From Bryobacterales bacterium (GTDB taxonomy: Bacteria > Cyanobacteriota > Vampirovibrionia > Obscuribacterales > Obscuribacteraceae): DNA of 10,456 nucleotides. The translations under genes and the position numbers were made by a program. The notes below the pieces were generated by a model. The model had not been told where the DNA came from and searched no databases. It worked only from the letters and a program-made list of their open reading frames with translations. The DNA lies in assembly GCA_903970295.1 (NCBI GenBank), contig CAJCHQ010000705.1, positions 1 through 10,456 on the forward strand, in the 5' to 3' direction. Shown here in pieces: positions 1-6,064 of the stretch; the stretch's first letter is position 1; each line of letters begins with the position of its first letter.

Positions 1-210
1 CGCCGCTACGAACTCGTCAAGCCCGGAGAGCACCACCATCACCTGATTTGCGACCAGTGCCGCAGTAGCATTCACCTCGATCAGTGCCTGGTGGAAGATC
101 TCGAGCACGCCGTCTCCAATAAGTATGGCTTTGAGATTCATAGCCACGTTCTCGAAATTTTTGGACTGTGCCCGAATTGCAAGCAAAAGCGCCCGGGCTC
201 GAAAAGCTAA
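1..210 (+). CDS. Fur-family metalloregulator (Fur/Zur/PerR type), C-terminal part
   Basis: This is the last 69 codons of a gene cut by the left edge, so the winged-helix DNA-binding half is missing. What remains is the dimerisation and metal-binding domain of the Fur family. It has an HHHH stretch at local residues 11-14, a CDQC pair at 17-20 and a second CPNC pair at 57-60. Just before the second pair is the family segment GFEIHSHVLEIFGLC. The two CxxC pairs are the structural zinc site known from many family members. The His residues (11-14, 47, 49) are likely regulatory-metal ligands. Fur-type proteins repress metal-uptake or metal-handling genes when loaded with metal. The fragment cannot separate Fur, Zur and PerR. 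The MerC-like neighbour and the Fur-box-like palindrome in front of it make a zinc or other transition-metal sensor plausible. This last step is inference. Confidence 0.93.
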   Translation, partial: RRYELVKPGEHHHHLICDQCRSSIHLDQCLVEDLEHAVSNKYGFEIHSHVLEIFGLCPNCKQKRPGSKS

Positions 211-245
211 TTCGGTGTCAGATTTGCACAATTCGCTGTAAATGC

Positions 246-261
246 ATGCCCGGCAGGGCAT
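246..261 (+). terminator. Weak hairpin after the Fur-family gene, possible terminator
   Basis: A perfect 6-bp stem (ATGCCC / GGGCAT) with a 4-base loop lies 35 bp past the regulator's stop codon. It is followed by TGAGTCTATTTTG, which is only partly T-rich. It could slow or stop transcription between the regulator and the MerC gene, but it lacks the clean T-run of a strong intrinsic terminator. The rest of the 211-427 gap shows no convincing gene. Its main other feature is the palindrome at 398-412. Confidence 0.3.
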
Positions 262-397
262 TGAGTCTATTTTGTCCGAAACCTGTCCAAACTGCGGACG
301 ATACCGCTGATTGTCAATCCAGAGAGGTTTGTAGGGCTCCAAAAACAGTTTAGACAAGCAACTAGACCATCTGCTCGAATCGCTGTATAGTTGAAAA

Positions 398-412
398 TGG
401 AAACGATTTCCA
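398..412. promoter_or_regulatory. 15-bp palindrome, candidate Fur/Zur-family operator for the MerC gene
   Basis: TGGAAACGATTTCCA is a perfect 6-3-6 inverted repeat. Read as a 7-1-7 box it matches the general layout of Fur/Zur/PerR operators (TGATAATNATTATCA type), with TG and CA ends and an A/T-rich core. It sits just before the ribosome-binding site (GGAG at 417-420) and the TTG start at 428. It is also about 9 bp downstream of a possible -10 hexamer (TATAGT, 386-391). A bound repressor there could block transcription initiation or early elongation. The nearest encoded regulator is the Fur-family protein immediately upstream. The palindrome is seen directly; the operator role is inferred. 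Confidence 0.5.
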
Positions 413-427
413 GTCTGGAGCAGGACC

Positions 428-856
428 TTGTTGGAAACAACTAACGCGCAGGAAGTTCTTCATCTGCATAGCCATGACAGCTGCAGACAGATTGTGTCGG
501 CCGACACGATGGGCATCGTCGCTTCGACTCTTTGCCTGATCCATTGCGTTTCCATGCCGTTTTTGATCACGCTTTTGCCCATGATCGGTCTGCAATTCCT
601 CAGCGGGCACACAACTCATCGCATTTTGGCGTTTTTTGTTGTGGCGTTTGCGTGCCTGGCGATCATCCCGAGCTATCTCAAGCACCGAAACGCTATAATT
701 CTGATTTCGATGCTCGTCGGCGTCACCATCGTTTTGATAGCCACATTCGGCTCCGGCAAATTTTTCGCAGACTCTCTTGAATTGCCGTTAATAACAGTCG
801 GCAACCTGATAGTCGTGGCGACTCATTTGCGCAATCGCCAATTGTGTAAACACTAG
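428..856 (+). CDS. MerC-domain inner-membrane protein, putative metal transporter
   Basis: The product is 142 residues long and almost entirely hydrophobic after a His-rich N-terminus (HLHSHDSC, residues 12-19). About four membrane segments can be seen, near residues 27-58, 66-83, 88-108 and 118-134. The segment TLCLIHCVSMP (34-44) carries the Cys-rich signature of MerC-domain proteins, with Cys36 and Cys40 around His39. MerC itself moves Hg(II) across the inner membrane in mercury operons. Chromosomal MerC-domain proteins are widespread and their metal is often unknown. No other mer gene is in view, so mercury resistance should not be assumed. The TTG start is chosen because GGAG (417-420) lies 7 bp upstream. 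The next in-frame ATG (509) would remove the His-rich tail and has no comparable site. The Fur-family neighbour and the 15-bp palindrome suggest metal-dependent control. Confidence 0.75.
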   Translation: MLETTNAQEVLHLHSHDSCRQIVSADTMGIVASTLCLIHCVSMPFLITLLPMIGLQFLSGHTTHRILAFFVVAFACLAIIPSYLKHRNAIILISMLVGVTIVLIATFGSGKFFADSLELPLITVGNLIVVATHLRNRQLCKH

Positions 857-935
857 TTGAAATCTTTGGTCGACGAAGGGATAACGAGCTGCGCATAGAC
901 TGCTGCCTAGATTTTCCCTGGATTGTGAAAGCATT

Positions 936-947
936 TTGGCTAGCCAA
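936..947. repeat. 12-bp perfect palindrome upstream of the Yip1 operon
   Basis: TTGGCTAGCCAA is a perfect inverted repeat 45 bp before the ATG of the next gene, in the 136-bp gap after the MerC gene. It could be an operator for the operon that starts at 993. No convincing -35/-10 pair was found around it. A related imperfect sequence, TTGGCTAACCCAA, lies at 5953-5965 in front of the second large operon. Confidence 0.35.
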
Positions 948-992
948 TGTGATGTAATAGGAGTGATAGTGGCTTTGCCTAAGGATTCAACA

Positions 993-2156
993 ATGACCGA
1001 CTACAAATCTGGGCAGCCACAAGACGATCCGAATCGCATACCGGATCGGCCACTGCCACAGCCAGCAAAAAACGTGCCTGCATCGACACCGCAAAATATA
1101 CCCGAGCAACGACTTGCCCGCAGCACGGCAGAGACCGAGCAGGAAGTGATCCAGCCGCAAGAAAACGTTCCGGCACCGCATTCAGTATCACCCTATTTAG
1201 TTGAATCTGGCGCGGCAAACGCCGATCAAAGTTTGACCCCCCAGGCACCTCGACCAACATTTCAGCCGGTGGCTCCCTCGCCCGTATCGCAGCCAGCATC
1301 GCAATTTGCAGCTTCGATCTCACAGCTGTCTTCGCCGCCATCGCAGTTTTCGTTTTCCACTGCTACTCCGGTACAAGGAGCACCCACTCAATATCAAGAA
1401 CCGGCGGCACCGATTGTGCCATATCCGAATGCCCCGACTCAGACACAGTCTGCACCGTTTCCTGCACCGGCGGCACCGTCTCCACCGCCGGCTGCACCGT
1501 TTCCTGCGCCTTATGCTCCGCTTCCCACAGCAGAGGATAGAGTGGCAGAGAGCAGCGCTGTTCCTCCACAATCTTTATCGGCCGCCGCGACTGCGATTCC
1601 TCCAGCCACAAACTCGGCAAAACCAGCAACCGGCGACAAACCAAAGCGTAACTGGGGCGACTTGAAGCTGATCGCCAAATACTATCTCACCGTAGTCAAC
1701 GAAGTAGTTTTCTCGCCCGGCAAATTGTTTGCACAAGCCGCTGCCAACCCAGATTTAGTCGAGCCTGCTGTCTTCATGGTTATTTCGATAGGCATCTGCA
1801 GTTTGCTGCAAATCATATCGGGCGACATCGGTGGCATATTTCGTTTCATCGGAAAGATATTCTGCGTTTTGGCATCTGCCTTCGTAACCACGTATGCTTT
1901 GAGAGCCTTGGATTCGAAAGGCGACTTTCGCACACTTTTCAAAGTCTATGCGTATAGCCAGGCACCGATGGTCATCGGCTGGATCAAGCTCGGGTCTTTA
2001 AACATCGGCGGACTGATCGCCGTCGGCTATTCTATGTATCTCAGCGTTGTCGGACTCGAACACATTTACAGAATTCAGCGTACACAGGCATCCGTGATTG
2101 TTTTAGTTGTTGGCTTGGTCGTCTGGGGCATTGCCAAATTACTTGGAATTCTCTAA
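993..2156 (+). CDS. Yip1-family membrane protein with long Pro/Ala/Gln-rich N-terminal region
   Basis: The product is 387 residues. Residues 1-215 are low-complexity and rich in Pro, Ala, Gln and Ser, with no Cys and no predictable fold, so this part is probably a disordered cytoplasmic arm. Residues 220-387 form a compact membrane domain with about five hydrophobic segments (near 257-276, 284-304, 317-332, 336-354 and 367-386). The order FSPGKLF (240-246), a first helix pair, then AYSQAPMVIGW (320-330) fits the bacterial Yip1 domain family. Members are polytopic membrane proteins of poorly defined role. The ATG at 993 is chosen because AAGGA (981-985) precedes it at 7 bp. A TTG at 936 is in frame but has no ribosome-binding site. 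The stop codon overlaps the start of the downstream hydrolase gene, so this is likely the first gene of a three-gene operon. The Yip1 assignment rests on pattern only. Confidence 0.75.
   Translation: MTDYKSGQPQDDPNRIPDRPLPQPAKNVPASTPQNIPEQRLARSTAETEQEVIQPQENVPAPHSVSPYLVESGAANADQSLTPQAPRPTFQPVAPSPVSQPASQFAASISQLSSPPSQFSFSTATPVQGAPTQYQEPAAPIVPYPNAPTQTQSAPFPAPAAPSPPPAAPFPAPYAPLPTAEDRVAESSAVPPQSLSAAATAIPPATNSAKPATGDKPKRNWGDLKLIAKYYLTVVNEVVFSPGKLFAQAAANPDLVEPAVFMVISIGICSLLQIISGDIGGIFRFIGKIFCVLASAFVTTYALRALDSKGDFRTLFKVYAYSQAPMVIGWIKLGSLNIGGLIAVGYSMYLSVVGLEHIYRIQRTQASVIVLVVGLVVWGIAKLLGIL
1450..1507 (+). repeat. 16-bp direct repeat inside the Pro/Ala-rich coding region
   Basis: CTGCACCGTTTCCTGC occurs at 1450-1465 and again, identical, at 1492-1507, a 42-bp (14-codon) period. 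The stretch between them is made of further CACCG-rich pieces. Both copies encode APFPAP, so the disordered arm of the Yip1-family protein seems to have grown by in-frame duplication. Confidence 0.7.
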
Positions 2157-3711
2157 ATCACACCGCCGCCTCGCCCATATTATTTTGCCGGTGGTCCTTT
2201 TTTGGCACGTCTTCGGGACCATGCCAACAGTGATGGCGGCCGTCGAGGCAAATGATCAAATCACCATGATCGAGAGAGCCGCCGAAGCCCATTACAAAGC
2301 TAGCGAATTCAAGCAAGCAGGCAAAAGCTACAAGCAAGCGCTTAAGCTTTGCGACAAAACTGCAACGACGGATGCTATGCAAAAAGTTCGGCTGCTGCTG
2401 GGTCTCGGCGACTGCTATTATGCGAGCGAACAATATTCAGAGGCAATCGCGCAGTTCAATCAAGCTCTGAGCCTGGACAAAAATCTTGGTACTGCAGGCA
2501 GTGCCCTGGTCGAGCGCTGCCTCGACAATCTGGCAAGCGCCTCCTTCCACCGAAAAAAGTTCGAAGAAGCAGCATCGATTTACCAGCAATTAGTCAAGTA
2601 CGACGAACAGTTTTACGGAACTGACAGTATCGAATTACTCTGGGCCCTCCTCGATCTCGCGGCATCCTACCGAAAACTGGGAGAGCCTGAAAAAAATGAA
2701 CAACTGCGTCCTCGCATCTTAGCGCTTTTGCACACGGCGCTTAGCCAACAAGCCAGCGGTGCCGAGAACAACGGGCGAGCGATGCCAGCCGGTACTGAAC
2801 AAAAACGACCACTGCCTTTGATGGCATGGCGAACTGCCAGTGCTAAACCAGACGCGGTGATTTTGTGCATTCATGGGCTCGGCTTGCATGCCACGTCTTT
2901 TCAAGGTTTCGCCGAGAGAATGCTGAAGCACAACATCGGCGTCGCCGCGCTGGATGTGCGTGGCTTTGGATCGTGGCAAGTCGCTCGTGGGCACGAGAAA
3001 ATCGATTTCGACCTTTCTCTAGGTGACATCGAAGGGCTGATCAAACTTTTGCATATTGCCGTTCCGGGAACACCGATATTTTTACTCGGCGAATCGATGG
3101 GCGGTGCCATTGTCTTGCGCTTTGCCAGTATGCACCCCGAATTGATCAATGGTGTCATCTCTGCTGTCCCAGCTGACAAACGCTACAAGCAAAAAACTGA
3201 CTCATTGAAAGTCGCGGTCAATTTTGTCAAACACAAAGACAAGCAGATGCCTGTTTACGACATTCTGGAAAAAGCTGCAACTCGAGATTCAGTTTCACCA
3301 GAGGTTTTCGATGATCCGTTGATGCGCGCCGAGCTTTCACCGTCTGAACTTTTGAAGTTTCAGGTTTTCATGGTTGAAACGACGCGCATGGCAAATAAAA
3401 TTGAGAATACTCCGGTTCTCATGTTGCAGGGAATGAAGGACAAACTCATCAAACCAGGAGCGACGATTGATTTATACAACAACATCTCGTCAGCCGATCG
3501 TAATTTGCTCCTCGTGGGCGAATGCCAGCATCTAATTTTCGAAGAAGTGGTAACTCCAGACTCAGTCTTTGATTCAGTTCTTGCCTGGATCAACGACCAC
3601 ATCAAGAAAACCGCACGCGAGCAACAGACCAACCAGCATTCGACAAATCAGCAATCGACAAGTGGGAAATCGAGGAGTGATCAATCGACAAATGGCCAGA
3701 CGGCTAACTAA
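2143..3711 (+). CDS. Exported TPR-alpha/beta-hydrolase fusion (monoacylglycerol-lipase/serine-aminopeptidase-like)
   Basis: From the proposed TTG start the protein has 522 residues. An N-terminal signal or anchor (basic SKSHRR, hydrophobic core 11-28, likely cleavage near MAA, 31-33) is followed by TPR-like helix pairs at about 42-185. An alpha/beta-hydrolase domain spans about 223-488. It shows HGLGLH (244-249, oxyanion region), DVRGFG (271-276), the nucleophile elbow GESMGG (Ser318), Asp433 in GMKDKLI and His463 in CQHLIF, so the Ser-Asp-His triad is complete. The family (Hydrolase_4) includes lipases, esterases and peptidases, and the substrate cannot be read from sequence. A Gln/Ser/Thr/Asn-rich tail (about 492-522) comes from a tandem repeat. 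The start is uncertain: TTG 2143 keeps a good signal peptide and overlaps the Yip1 gene by 14 bp but has no clear ribosome-binding site. TTG 2107 is an alternative, and ATG 2221 would lose the signal. Confidence 0.85.
   Translation: MEFSKSHRRLAHIILPVVLFWHVFGTMPTVMAAVEANDQITMIERAAEAHYKASEFKQAGKSYKQALKLCDKTATTDAMQKVRLLLGLGDCYYASEQYSEAIAQFNQALSLDKNLGTAGSALVERCLDNLASASFHRKKFEEAASIYQQLVKYDEQFYGTDSIELLWALLDLAASYRKLGEPEKNEQLRPRILALLHTALSQQASGAENNGRAMPAGTEQKRPLPLMAWRTASAKPDAVILCIHGLGLHATSFQGFAERMLKHNIGVAALDVRGFGSWQVARGHEKIDFDLSLGDIEGLIKLLHIAVPGTPIFLLGESMGGAIVLRFASMHPELINGVISAVPADKRYKQKTDSLKVAVNFVKHKDKQMPVYDILEKAATRDSVSPEVFDDPLMRAELSPSELLKFQVFMVETTRMANKIENTPVLMLQGMKDKLIKPGATIDLYNNISSADRNLLLVGECQHLIFEEVVTPDSVFDSVLAWINDHIKKTAREQQTNQHSTNQQSTSGKSRSDQSTNGQTAN
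3622..3696 (+). repeat. 15-bp tandem repeat spanning a gene-gene overlap
   Basis: Four clear 15-bp units begin at 3637, 3652, 3667 and 3682 (consensus CAATCGACAAATGGG-like). A weaker fifth unit at 3622-3636 matches 10 of 15 bases to the unit after it. The array encodes the polar tail of the hydrolase. Because 15 is a multiple of three, it repeats the same codon positions in the frame of the next gene as well. Units 2, 3 and 4 place GTG (3662), GTG (3677) and ATG (3692) at the same position, all in frame with the downstream protein. Unit 3 has diverged to contain GAGGAG (3672-3677), the best ribosome-binding site for the ATG. Confidence 0.75.
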
Positions 3712-4636
3712 AAGTAAATCAGTATGTCTACATTGCTGCATGCTCCTGCTTTGCTTGCTGACATGCCCACCAGGCGGCTTTGCGGAAGATACATCCAATG
3801 AGGCTTTGCGCAAAGCGTTGAGCGCAGCTAAGATTCTCGGCGAAGACAATTCATTCACGGTTGCAATCAATGGCAGCGAAGCCGTGATCAGCACTTATGA
3901 AACTGGCAACGCCCGTAATCCTGATAATCAATGCAAGATTCTCGCGCTTCTCTTCGGCAAGACTGCTTTCGAAACTAATGATAAATTAGCCAAAATCAAA
4001 GCCTGCTTCTATGCCAAAGATCAACAAAGCTATCGCCAGGTCATTGTCACAGCCGGAGACGTCGAGGCTTTCGGGTCGGGGCGCATCGACAAAGAAAAAA
4101 CTTTGAATGCTCTCGAGTTGACCGTCCATAAGCCTGAATCGGCGACGGCACAAAAGATCGAGCCCGCGGCGAATAGACCGCTGAATGCAGTCGATCGAGC
4201 CAATCTTCAAACGTTCAATAAAGGCGGAATCGCCTTTTACTATCCAAAGCGCTGGAGCACGGGAGAGATTAAAGGCGACGGCACATACATCAGCCAGCTA
4301 GCCACAAATGGGAAACACTCGTGGGCAGTTGTGCACGTCCGCCTGCAAGATGTAGATTCGATTCAGGCATGCTGCCACTACGACGTCGACTTTTGGCGCA
4401 CACACGGCAAAGAGGCGCTCCAGCCAACAAGTATGACGCTCGGACGTAGCCATGAATATCCGGCGATCGCTTGCATCTCGAGGGATATCGCCGACAGAAA
4501 ACGTTTTGAAAAACACGTTTACTTTGGCTCAAAACATAGAATCTATAGTCTCACGCTGGCATTTGATGAACAAGACTACGCCGAGCTTCTACCCGATTTT
4601 GAGAAGATGCTCTCCACAGTCACCACCGCCCGCTAG
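3692..4636 (+). CDS. Exported protein with PsbP/DcrB-like C-terminal segment, function unknown
   Basis: The product is 314 residues. A signal peptide is clear: basic MARRLTKSK, a hydrophobic Leu/Cys core (11-24), and likely cleavage after GFA (29-31). The middle (35-145) has no motif I recognise. Residues 178-310 start with GIAFYYPKRWS (179-189) and end with a strand and helix around YFGSKHRIYSLTLAF (277-291), as in the PsbP/DcrB/MOG1-like fold used by small secreted or lipid-anchored proteins. That match is by eye and tentative. The ATG at 3692 is chosen because it gives the best signal peptide and follows GAGGAG (3672-3677), though the 14-bp spacing is long. GTG 3677 is an in-frame alternative. 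The gene overlaps the hydrolase gene by 20 bp, implying translational coupling and a shared transcript. A Cys pair (227-228) and isolated Cys residues are present. Confidence 0.7.
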   Translation: MARRLTKSKSVCLHCCMLLLCLLTCPPGGFAEDTSNEALRKALSAAKILGEDNSFTVAINGSEAVISTYETGNARNPDNQCKILALLFGKTAFETNDKLAKIKACFYAKDQQSYRQVIVTAGDVEAFGSGRIDKEKTLNALELTVHKPESATAQKIEPAANRPLNAVDRANLQTFNKGGIAFYYPKRWSTGEIKGDGTYISQLATNGKHSWAVVHVRLQDVDSIQACCHYDVDFWRTHGKEALQPTSMTLGRSHEYPAIACISRDIADRKRFEKHVYFGSKHRIYSLTLAFDEQDYAELLPDFEKMLSTVTTAR

Positions 4637-4650
4637 CATCAAAAAGACTG

Positions 4651-4688
4651 GTAATAAAAACTGCGAATGACGCAGAGCCATTCGCAGT
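4651..4688 (-). terminator. Intrinsic terminator of the sigma-factor gene
   Basis: ACTGCGAATG (4660-4669) and CATTCGCAGT (4679-4688) form a perfect 10-bp stem with a 9-base loop. Read on the minus strand the stem is followed by TTTTTATTAC, the layout of a rho-independent terminator, 23 bp after the sigma gene's stop codon. On the plus strand no T-run follows, so it is likely to serve the sigma gene only. No separate terminator for the convergent operon is evident. Confidence 0.85.
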
Positions 4689-4711
4689 ATGAGTTCATCT
4701 CTACCTGGAAA

Positions 4712-5671
4712 TTATTCCAGATAATCTTTCATCGACAGCAAGGACGAATTGCGTCTCAGTTTCTTCAGCGCTCGATTTTCCAGCTGGCGCGCTCGCTCTT
4801 TGCTGACGCCCAGAGCAAGAGCACATTCAGGCAAACTGGAAGGTTTGTCGCCGCTCAAACCAAAGCGCATTTTAATCACCGCACTTTCGTATGGAGTCAA
4901 GGCCGACAACGCCTGGGCGATGTCCCTCGTCATCAATTGCGATGTAATCGATTCAATCGGAGCATCAGACGACTCGTCTGGCACCAGCTCACCCAAGGTC
5001 GTGCCATTTTCGGCATTCGTGCTAGCGTCCAACGAGAGCAAACTACGCGACGATTCGAGTGCGCGATTCAGTTTGTCTTTGTCGACGGAGGTGGCTGTTG
5101 CCAGTTCATCCAGCGTCGGCGGACGGCCAAGCTTAGTGCTCAGCTCGCGACCGCTTTTACGCGACCGGGAGAGCAACTCATTTAAATGTCCGGGCAGCCG
5201 AATCATCCGAGATTTGTCGGCAATGCCGCGAATCACCGCCTGACGTATCCACCAGGTGGCATATGTCGAGAATCGATAACCCCGCTCCGGATCAAATTTT
5301 TCAACCGCACGCATCAGCCCGAGATTACCTTCCTGAATCAAATCAGATAAGGTCAAGCCACGATTTAAATACTTACGAGCAATGCTCACCACCAGCCTCA
5401 AATTGGAATTGATCAGACGTTCGCGAGCGGCCGCATTGCCTGACTTGGCGGCGCGTGTCAGTTCGATTTCTTCGGCTCCGGTCAAAAGTGGATAACGCCC
5501 GATCGACTTGAGATAAGCCGTGACTGCGTCATCGACCCCTTGCCCGTCTTCTTTTGTAGATCCAAGAACTTCTTCGTCCGGATCCGAACCCGTTTCGATG
5601 AGTTCGTCTTCCGGAGGCAGAAACAGCTCTTCATTGTCAGAATATGCGACTGTGTTTGTTTTGGCGTTCAT
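4712..5671 (-). CDS. RNA polymerase sigma-70-family factor (group-2-like)
   Basis: The product is 319 residues, shorter than most primary sigma factors, with an acidic N-terminal tail (about 1-45) in place of a long region 1.1. Region 1.2 begins at [17 protein letters not shown] (47-63). Region 2 covers about 84-160 and includes [30 protein letters not shown] and [12 protein letters not shown]. Region 3 spans about 161-240. Region 4 spans about 253-308, with [21 protein letters not shown] as the -35-reading helix-turn-helix. It should direct core RNA polymerase to -10/-35 promoters similar to housekeeping ones. Size and divergence from primary RpoD/SigA suggest an alternative (group 2) sigma. 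Ile147 replaces the Thr (E. coli sigma70 T440) that contacts the -12 pair, and Lys291 replaces Arg584. The ATG follows GGTGGAGACAAA, a good ribosome-binding site. The gene stands alone on this strand, with its own terminator. Confidence 0.95.
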   Translation of the reverse strand: MNAKTNTVAYSDNEELFLPPEDELIETGSDPDEEVLGSTKEDGQGVDDAVTAYLKSIGRYPLLTGAEEIELTRAAKSGNAAARERLINSNLRLVVSIARKYLNRGLTLSDLIQEGNLGLMRAVEKFDPERGYRFSTYATWWIRQAVIRGIADKSRMIRLPGHLNELLSRSRKSGRELSTKLGRPPTLDELATATSVDKDKLNRALESSRSLLSLDASTNAENGTTLGELVPDESSDAPIESITSQLMTRDIAQALSALTPYESAVIKMRFGLSGDKPSSLPECALALGVSKERARQLENRALKKLRRNSSLLSMKDYLE

Positions 5672-6064
5672 TTTGTCTCCACCGAATGTGTCTCCGAGAC
5701 TTGCTTGACGACGGCTTTTTGCTGAATGCGCGTCGGGTCGCTTCCCCTGTCTGGCGGTATCAGACTACGCATACTCGACTGCTGCTGCCCGCAACGGTTA
5801 ACAGCTGCCGAATTAATCAAGTAAAAGTCACCTTTCGATCCCCCGAGATCAATAGACTTGGGAGGTCGCTTATTGTTCCCCGGGAAAGGCGAACGGGATT
5901 GGCAGCCTGCCCCATAAGAGATGATTTTCGGGGGGCAACATTTTCTTCATTATTGGCTAACCCAACCGGGCCTCGAGAGGCACAACGTTGATCAGGGTAA
6001 GTCCTATATAGCGTCGGACAACTTCTGTGTAAGTTAGACTCGCGCAGCGATTGAGGTGAGTCCG
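5672..6064. other. 393-bp divergent intergenic region with hairpin potential
   Basis: This gap must hold the promoters of the sigma gene (leftward) and of the WG-repeat/kinase operon (rightward). I could not pick a convincing -35/-10 pair for either. Visible structures are TTCCCCGGGAA (5876-5886, an odd palindrome inside a larger GTTC...GAAC pairing), GGCAGCCTGCC (5901-5911, inverted), and TGCCCC/GGGGCA (5908-5913 with 5932-5937), followed by T-rich CATTTTCTTCATT. The last could end a short plus-strand transcript. TTGGCTAACCCAA at 5953-5965 resembles the palindrome at 936-947. No convincing gene is present. Confidence 0.4.

Noticed and set aside
31..42. HHHH run that might look like an engineered His tag
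   Set aside because: A His cluster before CxxC is native to the Fur family and is followed by the normal family sequence.
168..353. Small plus-strand open frame over the end of the Fur-family gene
   Set aside because: It has no ribosome-binding site, overlaps a clear regulator C-terminus, and its product looks like no protein.
428..856. Classification as a mercury-resistance operon
   Set aside because: No MerR, MerA, MerT or MerP is present, and the only nearby regulator is Fur-family. A MerC domain alone does not show mercury resistance.
1306..1665. Arg/His/Leu-rich frames on both strands over the Pro-rich region
   Set aside because: They are typical out-of-frame readings of repetitive CCG/GCA codons in the Yip1-family gene.
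4667..5243. Two plus-strand open frames opposite the sigma gene
   Set aside because: They are antisense shadows of a strongly conserved sigma factor; their translations are compositionally odd and have no domain.
5644..5991. 115-codon plus-strand frame in the divergent gap
   Set aside because: It overlaps the sigma gene's start on the other strand, lacks a ribosome-binding site, and is Arg-rich with no recognisable feature.
5988..6012. TTGATC and TATATA as a promoter for the WG/kinase operon
   Set aside because: The spacer is only 11 bp, too short for a standard sigma-70 promoter.
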